Source: Vesta saturnalis
Taxonomy: Eukaryota; Arthropoda; Insecta; Coleoptera; Lampyridae
Reading direction: 5' to 3'
Length of the DNA stretch: 64,000 nucleotides
NCBI GenBank assembly: GCA_036346205.1
Contig: JARFJB010000390.1
Coordinates: 872,001-936,000, forward strand
The translations under genes and the position numbers were made by a program. A model generated the notes under the pieces. It ran no database searches. It saw only the letters and a program-made list of their open reading frames with translations, and was not told the DNA's origin. Shown here piece by piece: positions 11,793 through 24,600 of this stretch (the first letter of the stretch is position 1; every line of letters starts with the position of its first letter).

Positions 11793-12905
11793 AAATATCT
11801 ACACGCACAAATACCAAAATAGCGCTTTACACACGAGATATTTACACACTTTACTGTTCAATTAAATCGGTAGCTCTATTTATAAGTCTGTTTAATTATT
11901 AAAATGGAAATAAAAGAGGTCTATTTACAAATTATTTCCAGTAAGACTGTCGTCTGTTGCAGCTGATTTTCTTTTACGGGGGAACCAAAGCGTTGTGCCT
12001 TCACAATGGTTTCATTCGGTAATATAAATCCGCATTAAGCGCGACCTCGAACCACCACTAAGATGCACTTAAATAAACACAAAACTTAGTGAAATGTTCA
12101 TAAATTAACCCTATGGTCCACAACTTCAAAATAAATAACCAGCGGGGATGAACGTCTACACAAATATCCACGAAACGGGTGCTTTTAGTTGGAAACAACT
12201 TCTCCAAAAGTTCGGTCCTCCAGGTATTCGAAAAAGGCACGTCCCCAATCTCACAGGTCACATCTCTTACTTACGAAAGTCGGATCGAGAATCCCCGCGC
12301 AATTAACCGCGCAAAAGAAGCTTCTCCCCTCTCCAAAATATTGCACCATATTTCTCAACAACATGATAAAACTGCTACGTGCACGACTCAAGTGCAAATT
12401 GTCATCCACATGTTCATTCCTTAAACGATAATGATAATTACTTATCACTAAAAGATTGGGATACTATACCACGGCAGTAAAAACGGCGTCAATTACTAAA
12501 CGCGATAATTAAAATTAACATGAACAATCCATGCTTAAACAAGCAAACCATAGAGTGGTCTCATCCTACGCTTTGTATGCGAACTTTATTTTATCTACAA
12601 CTACATTTTATTTTAACGAAACCTTTTATAGAAATATACAGGGAAACTAATTTAAATTCAACTTTAAAATTTCCTATTTCCAAGTAATTAATCCACCAAA
12701 ACATATAATTGCCAATTTCCGAAATCAAAACTTAATTGAAATACGAAGAGTTTAATTTGAAAACCATTACAACCTAGAGAAATCAAATAATCTATTGTTA
12801 CTCCCGATTGTACCTTGATGAACACAAATAAACAACAAGTTTCGTTATCGTAAATTGATTCATTAGCAAAAAAAGAATAAAAAGAAAAAAAAATCCGTTC
12901 ATATA
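11793..12905. other. No recognised gene
   Basis: A moderately GC-richer patch at about 12000-12450 has overlapping open frames on both strands (12179-12448) without any recognisable domain. ATACAGGGAAACTAATT at about 12637 resembles a mariner terminus. Otherwise I see nothing that can be assigned. Confidence 0.45.
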
Positions 12906-14755
12906 CAGTCTGATTGATTTTACGTGTCCAAGCATATAGATATTTTATCATAAAAGATAGAAAAAAAGTTTACGAAGCAAAAATACTGCTACATATTTAG
13001 AAAAACAAATTATATAAAAACAAAAGCGCATCGCAAGACAAATGATTTTTTTTAAATGGAACGGACACTTTTTTTTAATATTCTGAAAGAGCTTTAAATT
13101 CTCTTTACAATTGTACCAAATAAGTTATTATTATTTTGGTAATTATAGTCACAATAATTTTTTACCGTTTGTTTTTTGTATTCCTATAAATACGAACAAA
13201 AACAACAAAATTGGAACAGCAGTCTTGGGAAACCAATCAAAAACAATTGACAATATTAGAGCATTGTTTGTGAGAGTTAAATTATTGTTCAGAACTCGTA
13301 ATATTACCTGTCACAATACAAGCAAATAATAATTACACAAATGATGAAAAAATGGATACGTTAAGAGTTTTTATTCGGTGCAATGATAAATCGCTGGGGG
13401 CAAGTGCAATATATTTAAATTTGTATCCCGAGCGACGACAACCACATCCTCGAATTTTTACTAGACTGGAAGTCAATTTACGCACAACTGGCGGTTTTAG
13501 TGCAAAACCAGTGCAGCAAAGACATCGACGAGGTGTTATGGAAAATGATGAAATTGTTGTTTTGGCGTACTTTCGAGCGCATCCTCGGAATTCCATACGC
13601 GAAGCAGTGGTTGATTTAGGATTTACCCACTAAAAGATATTTTCAATACTTAAAAGGAACAAAATGAAGCCTTACAAAATTAAATTAGTACAAGGAGTAA
13701 ATGACGGAGACCAGCAACGGCGAATAACATTTTGTGAATGTCTGATTAATCACAGTCATTTAATTAATGTCATAGTTTGGAGCGATGAGTCATGCTTGAC
13801 AAGAAATGGTATATCCAATAGGAAAAACGGCCACTACTGGGATGACATAAATCCCGGACAATTACGACCATACAGATATCAAAATAAATTTTCTGTTAAC
13901 GTATGGCTCGGCGTTGTGAATGATTTTGTAATGGGTCCTTATTTTTATGAAGGAACTCTTACAGGTGATGGGTACAAGAACTTTCTAATAAATGAATTTC
14001 ATGACTTGCTGGATGACATACCAGTAGCTACTCGGCGTGATATGTGGTTTCAGCAAGATGGAGCACATAATTCAAGAGTTGTTAAAGATGTTTTACGTCA
14101 AATGTTTAGAAATAATTGGATAGCGAATGGTGGTCCAGTACCTTGGCCGGCGAGGGCGCTTGATCTTTCGATTTTGGATTTTTTCGTTTGGGGATACGTT
14201 AAACAAAAAGTTTATGTCGCTGCTCCCGAAAATCTTGAGAATCTCAGAAATCGAATTACTGAAGTCTTCCGTCAAATAATTCCTTACATGTTACAAAATG
14301 CACGCTGAAATTTACTAAAGGAGCCCGACTATTTGTTCAAAATAATGGGTGACACTTCGAACATCTCATCTAATTCATGTTTTTGTCTTTTTTCACGTGA
14401 TTCTAAGTTATAATATAGTGATGTAGTTTGTATCTGTTACAGCTTTTTATTTGTTTCCCAAGACTACTGTTCCAATTTTGTTGTTTTTATATTTAATTAC
14501 CAAAATAATAATAACTTATTTGGTACCATTGTAAAGACAATTTAAACCTCTTTCAGAATATTGAAAAAAAAACTGCCCGTTCCATTAAATAAAATCATTT
14601 GTTTTGCAATGGTTTTTTGTTTTTGTGTAATTTGTTTTTCTGAATATGTAGCTTTATTAATAATTGAATGTAGAGCATATTTGCTGCTTAAACTTTCTTT
14701 CTATCTTTTATGATAAAATATCTATATGCTTGGACACGTAAAATCAATCAGACTG
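12906..14755 (+). mobile_element. MLE-3, nearly intact mariner-like element with ~330 bp TIRs
   Basis: The left end CAGTCTGATTGATTTTACGT (12906) and its inverted copy ending at 14755 are each flanked by TA, the mariner target duplication. The arms match for about 330 bases (12906 to about 13240 and about 14430-14755), with scattered indels. Shared blocks include GTGTCCAAGCATATAGATA, AATGATTTT..AAATGGAACG and CCAAATAAGTTATTATTATT. TIRs this long resemble the Minos/Tc3-style arrangement. The element is 1.85 kb and carries a single transposase frame between the arms. Confidence 0.88.
13352..14308 (+). pseudogene. Mariner-like transposase of MLE-3, one in-frame stop
   Basis: Two open stretches, 13352-13633 and 13664-14308, lie in the same frame with only one stop (TAA, 13631-13633) between them. 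Together they span 318 codons, full length for the family. Residues ~1-60 are a DUF4817-type domain (FIRCNDKSLGASAIYLNLYP, then ERRQPHPRIFTRLE, TTGGF). An HTH follows (AYFRAHPRNSIREAVVDLGF) and the stop sits in it, before KIFSILKRNKMKPYKI. The DDE core has IVWSDES (Asp at codon 145), WFQQDGAHN (Asp 236) and PWPARALDLS (Asp 271), giving DD34D spacing as in mariner. The usual RSPDL reads RALDL. The frame starts inside the left TIR boundary and ends before the right TIR. This is the best preserved coding sequence in the window. Confidence 0.85.
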
Positions 14756-14765
14756 TATACAGGGC

Positions 14766-17700
14766 GTTTAAATATACATGACAGGCTAACCCTGAATAAT
14801 ATCTGAGATTTAAGAACTAACCCTGGTGTTTTCATAGTATGGATCTTAGTTCAAATTATGCATTCACAAATGTATATAACATATGCTGTCACCGTAATTT
14901 TAGTAAATGATGTTATTTTCCGAAATCTACAGCGGTTAGCGCACACTATCGATTTTCGTGGGCCCTTGAAACTGTCAACATTTTCGAAATAATAAGGAAT
15001 CGCTAAGTTTTAGATATAACACGCTTGACATAAACTGACCTTAAAATTTAACGAGAATTAAAAAAAAATGGCAGAAAAATTAGATGGTTCCATTTAATAT
15101 AACTAATTTGGTGGCCACTTCCGGTATAACCGGGAGTATCGCCATTTTTAAATACTTAGATTCAAAATGGCCGATTTTAGCCTGAAAGCAATTTTCATAA
15201 TGCTACGATAGTGGGAAGTCGAACATTTTCTAATGAACGAATTGCTAACACTGTATAATACCTTAGATTTAATAACTAACCCTGGTGTTTTCATAGTATC
15301 GATCTTAGTTCGAATTATGCATTCACAAACGTATATTATATAACATATGCTCACACCGTAATTTTAGTAAATGAAGTTAATTTCCAAAATTTACATCGGT
15401 AAGCGTATACTACCGATTTGCAACTGTCCAAAATTTCGAAATAACAAGGAAACGGTAAGTTTTAGATATAAGACGCTTGACATAAACTGACCTTAAAATT
15501 TAACGAGAATTAAAAAAATGGCAAAAAAATTGGATGATTCCGTTTAAAATAACTAATTTGGTGGACACTTCCGATATAAACGGAAGTATCGCCATTTTGA
15601 AAATAATTTTTCAAAATGGTCGGTTTTAGCCTGAAAGCAAATTTCATTGTGCTACGATAGTGGGAAGTCGAAAATTTTCTAATGAACGGACTGCATAATA
15701 TCTGAGATTTAAGAACTAACCCTGGTAAAATACTTATCTTTTTTGGGTTTTTTAATGGTGTATGTTAAATTATGCAATCTAAACGTTTTTATTATGTGTA
15801 ACAGTGGTTAAAGTTTACATTTCATATAACTAGCCCTGGTGTTTTCATAGTATGGATCTTAGTTCAAATTATGGATTCACAAGCGTATATAACATGTGCT
15901 GTCACCGTAATTTTAGTAAATGAAGTTACTTTCCGAAATTTACAGCGGTTAGCGCGCACTGCCGATTTTCGTGGGACCTTGCAACTATCAAAATTTTCGA
16001 AATAACAAGGAAACGGTAAGTTTTAGGTATGAGACCCTTGACATAAACTGACCTTAAAATTTAACCAGAATTAAAAAAATGGCAAAAAAATTGGATGATT
16101 CCGTTTAAAATAACTAATTTGGTGGCACTTCCGTATAACGGAAGTATCGCCATTTGAAAATAATTTCTTTCAAAATGGTCGTTTTAGCTAAAGCAAATTT
16201 CATTATGTACGATAGTGGGAAGTCGAAAATTTTCTAATGAACGGATGCTATATGGTAGACTAACCCTGTAATATATCTGAGGATTAATTAAGAACTAACC
16301 CTAGGTAAGTTTTTACATGTAGATGGATCTTAGTTCAAATTATGCATTCACAACGTATATAACATATGCTGTCACCGTAATTTTAGTAAATGAAGTTACT
16401 TTCCGAAATTTACAGCGGTTAGCGCCACTGCCGATTTTGTGGGACCTTGCAACTATCAAAATTTTCGAAATAACAAGAAAACGGTAAGTTTTAGATATGA
16501 GACGCTTGACATAAACTGACTTTAAAATTTAACAGAATTAAAAAATGGCAAAAAATTAGATGGTTCCGTTTAAAATAACTAATTTGGTGGCACTTCCGGT
16601 ATAACCGAAGTATCGCCATTTTGAAAATTACTTAGATTTCAAAATGGTCGCTTTTAGCATAAAGCAAAATTTCATTATGTACGATAGTGGGAAGTCGAAA
16701 ATTTTCATAATGAACGAGATTTGGCTAACCCTGTATAATATCGTTAGGATTTAATATGAACTAACCTTATGGTGTTTATCAAATAGTATGGATCTTAGTT
16801 CAAATTATGCATTCACAAACGTATATAACATATGCTGTCACCGTAATTTTAGTAAATGAAGTTACTTTCCGAAATTTACAGCGGTTAGCGCGCACTGCCG
16901 ATTTTGTGGGACCTTGCAACTATCAAAATTTTCGAAATAACAAGGAAACGGTAAGTTTTAGATATGAGACGCTTGACATAAACTGACTTTAAAATTTAAC
17001 AGAATTAAAAATGGCAAAAAATTGATGGTTCCGTTTAAAATAACTAATTTGGTGGCTACTTCCGGTATAACGGAAGTATCGCCATTTGAAAATAATTTTT
17101 AGATTCAAAATGGTCGTTCTAGCATAAAGCAAATTTCATTTGGCTACGATAGTGGGAAGTCGAAAATTTTCTAATGAACGGATTGCATGGCTAACCCTGT
17201 ATAATATCTGAGATTTAAGAACTAACCCTGGTATATTTCATAGTTAATGGATCTTAGTTCAAATTATGCATTCACAAACGTATATAACATATGCTGTCAA
17301 CCGTTAATTTTAGTAAAGGTGTTAAGTTGACTTTCCAAATTTGTACAAGCGTTAACAGGCTGTACCGTAATTTTGAATGAGTATTCCAATTTGCGTAACC
17401 GGCTATATCAAAATTTTCGAAATAACAAGAAAACGGTAAGTTTTAGTATGAGACCCTTGACATAAACTGACTTTAAAATTTAACGAGAATTAAAAAAGTG
17501 GCAAAAAAATTAGATGGTTCCGTTTAAAATAACTAATTTGGTGGCTACTTCCGGTATAACCGGAAGTGTCGTCATTTTGAAAATATTTCACTTAGATTCA
17601 AAATGGTCGCTGCTAGCATAAAAGCAAATTTCATTATGGTACGATAGTGGGAAGTCGAAAATTTTCTAATGAACGGATTGCATGGCTAACCCTGTATAAT

Positions 17701-18748
17701 ATCGGAGATTTAAGAACTAACCCAGGTGTTTTCATAGAATGGATCTTAGTTCAAATTATGCATTCACAAAACGTATATAACATATGCTGTCACCGTAATT
17801 TTAGCAAATGAAGTTACTTTCCGAAATTTACAGCGGTTAGCGCGCACTGCCGATTTTTGTGGGACCTTGCAACTATCAAAATTTTCGAAATAACAAGAAA
17901 ACGGTAAGTTTTAGATATGAGACGCTTGACATAAACTGACTTTAAAATTTAACCCGAATTAAAAAAGTGGCAAAAAAATTAGGTGGTTCCGTTTAAAATA
18001 ACTAATTTGGTGGCTACTTCCGGTATAACCGGAAGTATCGCCATTTTGAAAATATTTCGCTTAGATTCAAAATGGTCGCTTCTAGCATAAAAGAAAATTT
18101 CATTATGGTACGATAGTGGGAAGTCGAAAATTTTCTAATCAACAGATTGCATGGCTAACCCTGTATAATATCTGAGATTTAAGAACTAACCCCGGTGTTT
18201 TCAAAGAATGGATCTTAGTTCAAATTATGCATTCACAAACGTACATAACATATGCTGTCACCGTAATTTTAGTAAATGAAGTTACTTTCCGAAATTTACA
18301 GTGGTTAGCGCGCACTGCCGATTTTCGTGGGACCTTGCAACTATCAAAATTTTCGAAATAACAAGAAAACGGTAAGTTTTAGATATGAGACGCTTGACAT
18401 AAACTGACCTTAAAATTTAACGAGAATTAAAAAAATGGCAAAAAAATTAGATGGTTCCGTTTGAAATAATTAATTTGGTGGCTACTTCCGGTATAACCGG
18501 TAGTATTTTGAAAATATTTTACTTAGATTCAAAATGGTCGTTTCTAGCATAAAAGCAAATTTCATTATGCTACGATAGTGGGAAGTCGAAAATTTTCTAA
18601 TGAACGGATTGTATGGCTAACCCTGTATAATATCTGAGATCTAAGAACTAACCCTGGTGTTTTCATAGTATGGATCTTAGTTCAAATTATGCATTCACAA
18701 ACATATATAACATATGCTGTCACCGTAATTTTAGTAAATGAAGTTATT
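14766..18748. repeat. Tandem satellite, nine ~470 bp units derived from an MLE-2-type TIR
   Basis: The marker ATGGATCTTAGTTCAAATTA recurs (with small variants) at about 14839, 15299, 15852, 16322, 16788, 17247, 17739, 18208 and 18669. Spacing is 459-492 except 553 where a PLE piece is inserted. Each unit contains GCTAACCCTGTATAATAT (outer TIR end), the PLE-free spacer with the marker, GCAACTATCAAAATTTTCG, ACTTCCGGTATAACCGGAAG and ACGATAGTGGGAAGTCG. The same blocks, diverged, form the TIRs of MLE-2 at 9681-10060 and 11500-11792. Some units between 16080 and 17420 are unusually rich in one-base indels. No open frame is conserved. Confidence 0.9.
15727..15836 (-). mobile_element. PLE 3' UTR fragment inserted in the satellite
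   Basis: The second satellite unit is interrupted by about 110 bases. The piece ACTTATCTTTTTTGGGTTTT, then TTAATGGTGTA and AATCTAAACG, is the PLE-B type 3' UTR in reverse. The interruption is bracketed by ACTAACCCTGGT and ACTAGCCCTGGT, which looks like a 12-base target duplication with one substitution. Confidence 0.6.
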
Positions 18749-21186
18749 TTTAAGGTTCAACAGTTCTAATGACTTTTTAAAATATTGTTACAAACAGATG
18801 TTGCACTTTGTTACAGAAATCGTTGCAAAATAAAGACGCTTTTAATGTGTTGTTTTGATCTAAATGAACTACAAAGGAAAATGATTATAATTAGCTTTGT
18901 GCTAGGAAGTATGAAATTTTATTCATTTAACAGTAATTAAAAATATTTCATGAATTTAAACACCATATTACTTTCAACATGTGAACAATAATCACTTTAC
19001 GTCGGTACGGTATTATAATACAATCTTACACTTTACATACTTTGAAGCCTCAATACAATGTTATTTTGTTTACTTACTGTTTCATTTAAGAACCCAAAGT
19101 AGGATCATTAAATGGCTAAAATAATGCGGCTTTCAGACGAGATAAGAAAGTTTATATTAAACATTTTCTATTTTAAGACGTATGCCATGATAAACGATTC
19201 AAGAAAGCAGATTTAGTAAAGTGGAAATGTGAAATGAAATAGGAACATGTAAACGAAACGAAGGAGGAGATAAATAGCATAAAAAGACAGATTTTTCGGT
19301 GAAGTGGGGAGTGTGGGACATCCGGGGAAAACTCGGTACGGGAAATGGGAAAACTGCGCGCGCTGTCGGCAAAATTCACAAGCAGCCCTTGCTATCATCA
19401 ACCCCTTTCAGTCAGGCTGTGAGCCTGGAAGCATACGTTTGTTGCTTTTTCCAGTATTTCAACTAAACGCGACTTAGAAGTATTCCAAATTTTTATATTC
19501 CATCTAAAATTGTTCAGAATTTTTTGACATGTCACATACGAAACATTTTTTTAGAAAAATTTTGATTGAAGAAATTTCAACGTGCGGCTTCTTTTATGAT
19601 TTTTAATATATTTTTGATTTCGATTTTTGTATATGTATAAAGGGTGTGGAAAGAACGCGCGCGAACGGAAAAATCGTGCATCTCACCCCTGATGTCAAGA
19701 TGTAGACGGTAAGTTTTTTTACCCCTATAACATTATTTGCTGCATTCCTCTCTCGTTTACCTTATTTCTCTCATGTAAGTGAAATATGTCACGGTGTCAA
19801 ATAACAATTTTTACTTTTGATAACACATTTGTTTGTAAATTCGCACACTTTTAATTATAATAATTATAATTATATTTCTACAAAATACAGAAAAAAGCTT
19901 TATTAAAATATTAATGAGGTGTACGAGGATTATTATTAATACCATGTCCATAGACTTTTATAGTCCGTTTCTGGAATTACTACGTCCATTTTTTTTCTTG
20001 TTTTAATTTTAATTACTCTTTCACTTTCTGAACAAACCTTCACTTTAAATACTAATAAAAATATTTACTGAAAATAAACTTCAGTGCAGATTTAAGAGCT
20101 TTATTTATAGTTTGAGAAGTTATTTTCAAACGTCGTGTAGTGTTATTTAAAACTCTAATCCAAGTTTTACTAATCAATATCAAAGTTAAAGTTTAGAATT
20201 TCTTCCTAATATTACCGTATTACGTAATTTGGTAACAAAAAGTTTTGTTGTTAATCACTCACTTGGATATACTTCATAATTCAAATTAACAATTTATTTT
20301 AAACATATGTACAGAAAATTCGTTTAGAAACTATACTTTAGAACAATATGGTTATGTGTTTTACGTGTCTTAAAACTAAGCATTGTCAGTAAAATGAATA
20401 TTTTTTACTGCACAGAATAGAGCAAGTTTTAATTGGATTTTTTAAAAGAAAGGACTGCAGCGGTTGAATGACTAGCATTAAGCTTTGTACGTATAACTTT
20501 TTATACCCACTTTTTTTTTTAATGCAAATATTATTATTATTTAAAATTTTAAGCAAAGTTGTTTAATTACGTTTAAAGTCACTTGTAGTCATTTTAAATT
20601 AATAATTATCTGAAAAATGTTGTAGTTGGAAGCAAGTTACTAATATGATGTTTTGTATAATTAGGTAGTTTGGTAAATATTCAATTTTTCAAAAATTTTT
20701 CAGAAGTGCTTATTTGTTCATACTGGTTGCTTTTGACAAATAACAGCTTGCATTTTACCTTCGTGTAGAATATTTGTAAAATATCCGAAATCTGTGAAAA
20801 TTGTGAAATCCTCCGTACATGAAATATATATTTGTGTTCTGTTTAGCAATAAAACAGAAATTGTGTAAATTTAAAATTTGAAGTCAAAACAAACAAAAAA
20901 TTTTACGTTATGCTAAATAAATATTGATTATTAATATTATTTAGTACATGTTTTGCTAAAATTTTGACAAAAGAGATAATTATAGATATATTTTTTTAAA
21001 AAGTTAAAGGTAATCACTATCTTATTAGTCAAAATTGAATTTCTAAATTTGTATATACCGGAAGGCATCTCATCCAACACTCATTTTAATAAGTTATCTA
21101 TATCTGAAATATTCAAATTCACATTTTGAGGATTATCACGCATACTTAGCTTTTGGGTATAAAATCGTGTATTTTTTATAAATATA
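18749..21186. other. No recognised gene; two GC-richer patches
   Basis: Mostly AT-rich without domains. A patch at about 19250-19440 (GCGCGCGCTGTCGGC) and another at about 19640-19720 (GAACGCGCGCGAACGG, ending in a donor-like GACGGTAAGT) stand out and could be non-coding exons or promoters of a host gene. No protein evidence supports this. Overlapping minus frames at 19173-19401 show no domain. Confidence 0.4.
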
Positions 21187-21221
21187 AACGTTTCGATAAC
21201 AATTATACGTATCTTCTTCAG
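21187..21221 (-). ncRNA. Hammerhead-like motif, solo PLE 3' end
   Basis: On the minus strand CTGAAGA, A, GATA, an 11-nt loop, TATC, GAAAC then GTTTATA. This has both conserved halves of the hammerhead core and the CGAAACGTTT end shared with PLE-B. No coding remnant lies beside it, so it would be a solo terminal repeat. Confidence 0.45.
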
Positions 21222-21440
21222 TAAATTATAATAGTTCTTGAAAATGAGTAAGAAGTCAAATAATTAGATGAAATCTGAAAATATAATTCTAAGCCTGCTA
21301 CAGTAGTTAGGAAAGGTATATGAAAAAGTCAATTACGGAGTTTAATCTTATTTTAGTAAAGATTAGATAGGATATCACATATGTCACAATCAAAAACAAA
21401 TTTAACAAAATTTAATAGCACAACCAAAATTTCATTTATA

Positions 21441-21444
<4 letters not shown>

Positions 21445-21508
<64 letters not shown>
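21445..21508. repeat. (TA)n microsatellite
   Basis: About 32 TA units without interruption. Confidence 0.95.
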
Positions 21509-21511
<3 letters not shown>

Positions 21512-21534
21512 GGCGGCTAATCTTGACTGACTAA

Positions 21535-21650
21535 TTTAGATAAATAAATACTAATTGAGGTTGCAGTCAAAGTAGATAAGGCCAGGAATGTAAAACCCTT
21601 TGTTGCGGAGTCGAGCTTTCAGAATTCTTTATTCCTTTATTAAGACAAAC
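21535..21650 (-). repeat. PLE-C family 3' end
   Basis: On the minus strand GAATTCTGAAAGCTCGACTC and CTACTTTGACTGCAACCTCA, ending AATTAGTATTTATTTAT, match the 3' end of PLE-C2 at 31212-31300. It includes the GGAAT...AATTC, GAAAGC block of a degenerate hammerhead-like motif. As in PLE-C2, the end lies near a (TA)n tract. Confidence 0.65.
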
Positions 21651-24600
21651 TGAAAATTAAAATGAAAAAATGTGTTTGCATTTAATAAATATTAAAAACG
21701 TACCTAACGTAAGTCATTAATTAAAGTTGCACATATACACAATACAATTTTTAACACATAAGGAAAACATCGCCGCTAGTCAACGATAAAGTAACAATTA
21801 TTTGAAGAATGTGGGTGCTTATGTATCATTGCTAAATCCTGCAATGTCGAAAATCCAAAAATATTTCAATTTTTGCAACATTAGATACTTGAATTTTCAA
21901 TCAATATAGATCAAAATACAAAAATATTGTTACACGTCCAAACCGCACTAGGCGTCGTGTATGCTTACTAATGCAAGCGGGTTGCCAAGCCAGCTAACAG
22001 GGAGATGGGCGTGGTCGAAATAATAAGTAAAATGAATGATTAATACGCTCAAACACCTTACACCAATATTCAAACAGCTCAGTCCGGGAAAATATGTCTC
22101 TAGACGCCACCACAACCGAAACTTTGCTAAAATAATTGTCTTAAGCTGGGTGTTAATTAACCCTACTTGATTGTGGAAAGTAGGATTGTGCTTACTCAGT
22201 AAACTCTCACACGAGGGTCCTACAACAAACACTCGTCCAAAACAATTCAACTCAAACTCAAATATATTTAGTACTACCCAGGTTATTAGAAACTTTTTGA
22301 ATACACCTCATATACCAAAATTTCCAAAACAAAATTTATCACTCAAATTTAACTGCATTCACGTAACCAACAGTTATCAAAAAAAACAAACTGAAATACA
22401 CGGGTGGTCACAAACTTCCTGATTGTACCCTGTACATCCAGAATACCAAAGTTATAACACGTTAACTGAATATTTCCTACGTATCCCTCGTATCCATATA
22501 AAGTTAAATTTCTACTTATTAATGAATAAATAGTTCTTCATTCAATGATCGATAATTAATTTTTACAACTCCTAATCAAAAGAAAGCAATGTCATCGGCT
22601 TAATAATTGTTACTCCAATATAATAGTGATAAAGTGCTGCAAAACAGTCAAACGAGAATAATCCTTGAAGGTTTAATATTCCTAACATGAACGATATCTT
22701 TTAAATTTAATTTAATTTTCATAATACTTCTGAATCGTATTGGACATTCGTAAATATGTAAGTTCTCAAAACTCCAACTTTTTGTTATACTTAATGAAAT
22801 TTTAATTAACAGCTGATCCGTCATTAGTGTACTGCGTTAATGAAACTAACATGAAAATTTTTGCAATCAACCTGGCAAATATAACCTTTCAGGTTGTTCA
22901 TTAATCTTGAAACCAAAATATACAAAGTTTACATTCAAGTTGTCGAAAACTAGGTCACCAGTTAAGTGAACGTCACAAATGTATCTCATAACTGGCTAAA
23001 TAAACAACAGAATCAAAGTTAACGATAAATATATATTGTCCTGCACCAAATAATAAACAAATGTTTACATACACAACAGCGTGGTTGATAAACCACTGTC
23101 AATACAAATTTGCGTTTTTGCAAAAATTCTTAATACTAAAACAACCAATATAACATGACTCGAGACTGATTATCTTTTTCCTTCAAAACTATTTAAAAAT
23201 TACTCAACAATACGCAAATTACAACTAAACAAAAAGATAATCGTGCTTATCTGAGTTTTCAAAATTCTTAAATGTAATTCTTGCTTAAAATTGTCCATTA
23301 ATCCTACGCTCTTCTTTCTTCTTTCTTCCCGTAAATCAATTATTTGTAGTCCATTTGTATCCTTAAATTGCCTGAAGGCACATAACAAATACTTCACAAT
23401 TCCACAAACACTTATTCCTTTTGCACTCGCGATTAGTCCAACTATGCGAGGTTATTACTCCAATAAACCGTAATAATCTGTACACATTTGGTTGCCTCCT
23501 AAAAAGTTTCTCGCAACCTTTAGGACAATTTAGTCCTTCCTTAACACAAATAAACTTTTAATGTCATATAAAATTCCCTTAACATTGGCTCAATTTATTA
23601 CGAAAATTTCGTTTACTTAAAGGTGGTTCCATAAATAATTTATACTAAAGATCAGTACAAGCTCGCGCGCCGCACATCAACACTATAACGTAACAACTGT
23701 TAACTTTTTATAAATCTGCTTACGCACTTTTTCTTTTGAAGAACAAAAACTGATTTTATCTTCAATCTCAATTTTATTAATTGTTTTATTTATGAATGTC
23801 TTATACGATTCATCCCCTTTCGGGTTACGCAGTTGTTTAAACAATGACTGCCTTCAATATTATTCACAAATATAACTCCAACTCAACCCATTCTAATTTC
23901 ACACTTCACCTCGCGCGCGTCTCCCACCGAGCTCTCACCAAAAGCCAAAAGCCACAAGCTAAAAGCTAACGTCAATCACTGACTTTCCTATTTATAGCTT
24001 AAGCCATCCATATTTAAACATGTCCGACTTCCTCGCTATATTCTCCAATAGTATTCACTCAAACTTTCTTAGTCCCGACTGATGCTACCCTCTGTACAAC
24101 CACGCTCATAACTACAATACATCGCCATGTTGGTTCTTACTTGCAAATTTTACATTCACTTTATGGAGAAGCCATTTCTCGGCATCACATTCATTCAGTG
24201 GCCACTCTGGACCATTACACAACTTTCAACGTTTGTCTCCCACATGCGCTCATCCTCCTTCCGCAACATTTGCAAAAATAGGTACAGTCTAAGGTCTCAA
24301 ATCCCATATACTTACAGGTATTCTCAACACTGATTGCACAACATTACGAGAACTTTCTGAAATTAACAATTAAACATACCCAATCTTTCTCTACATATTT
24401 TATAAAACATTCTACACTTATACACTCACATCTTCTGGCAAAGATTACTCCTCTATCCTCCAACATTCCATTTCTTATTCAGGTAGTCAAACAGTAGCAA
24501 ACATTATCGTCCCATCGACAAATTTCTCTTCACATTTACATTCATCGGAATCTATTTATTCCAACACCAATGTCTCTATAACATTCAAATACACGTATCT

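Noticed and set aside
14766..18748. Telomeric repeat array, because of recurring CTAACCCT strings
   Set aside because: CTAACCCTG occurs only twice per 470-base unit and belongs to the mariner TIR end; there is no run of TTAGG/CCTAA or another telomere unit.
14766..18748. CRISPR array
   Set aside because: The repeats are whole 470-base tandem units without short direct repeats and unique spacers, and the DNA is eukaryotic.
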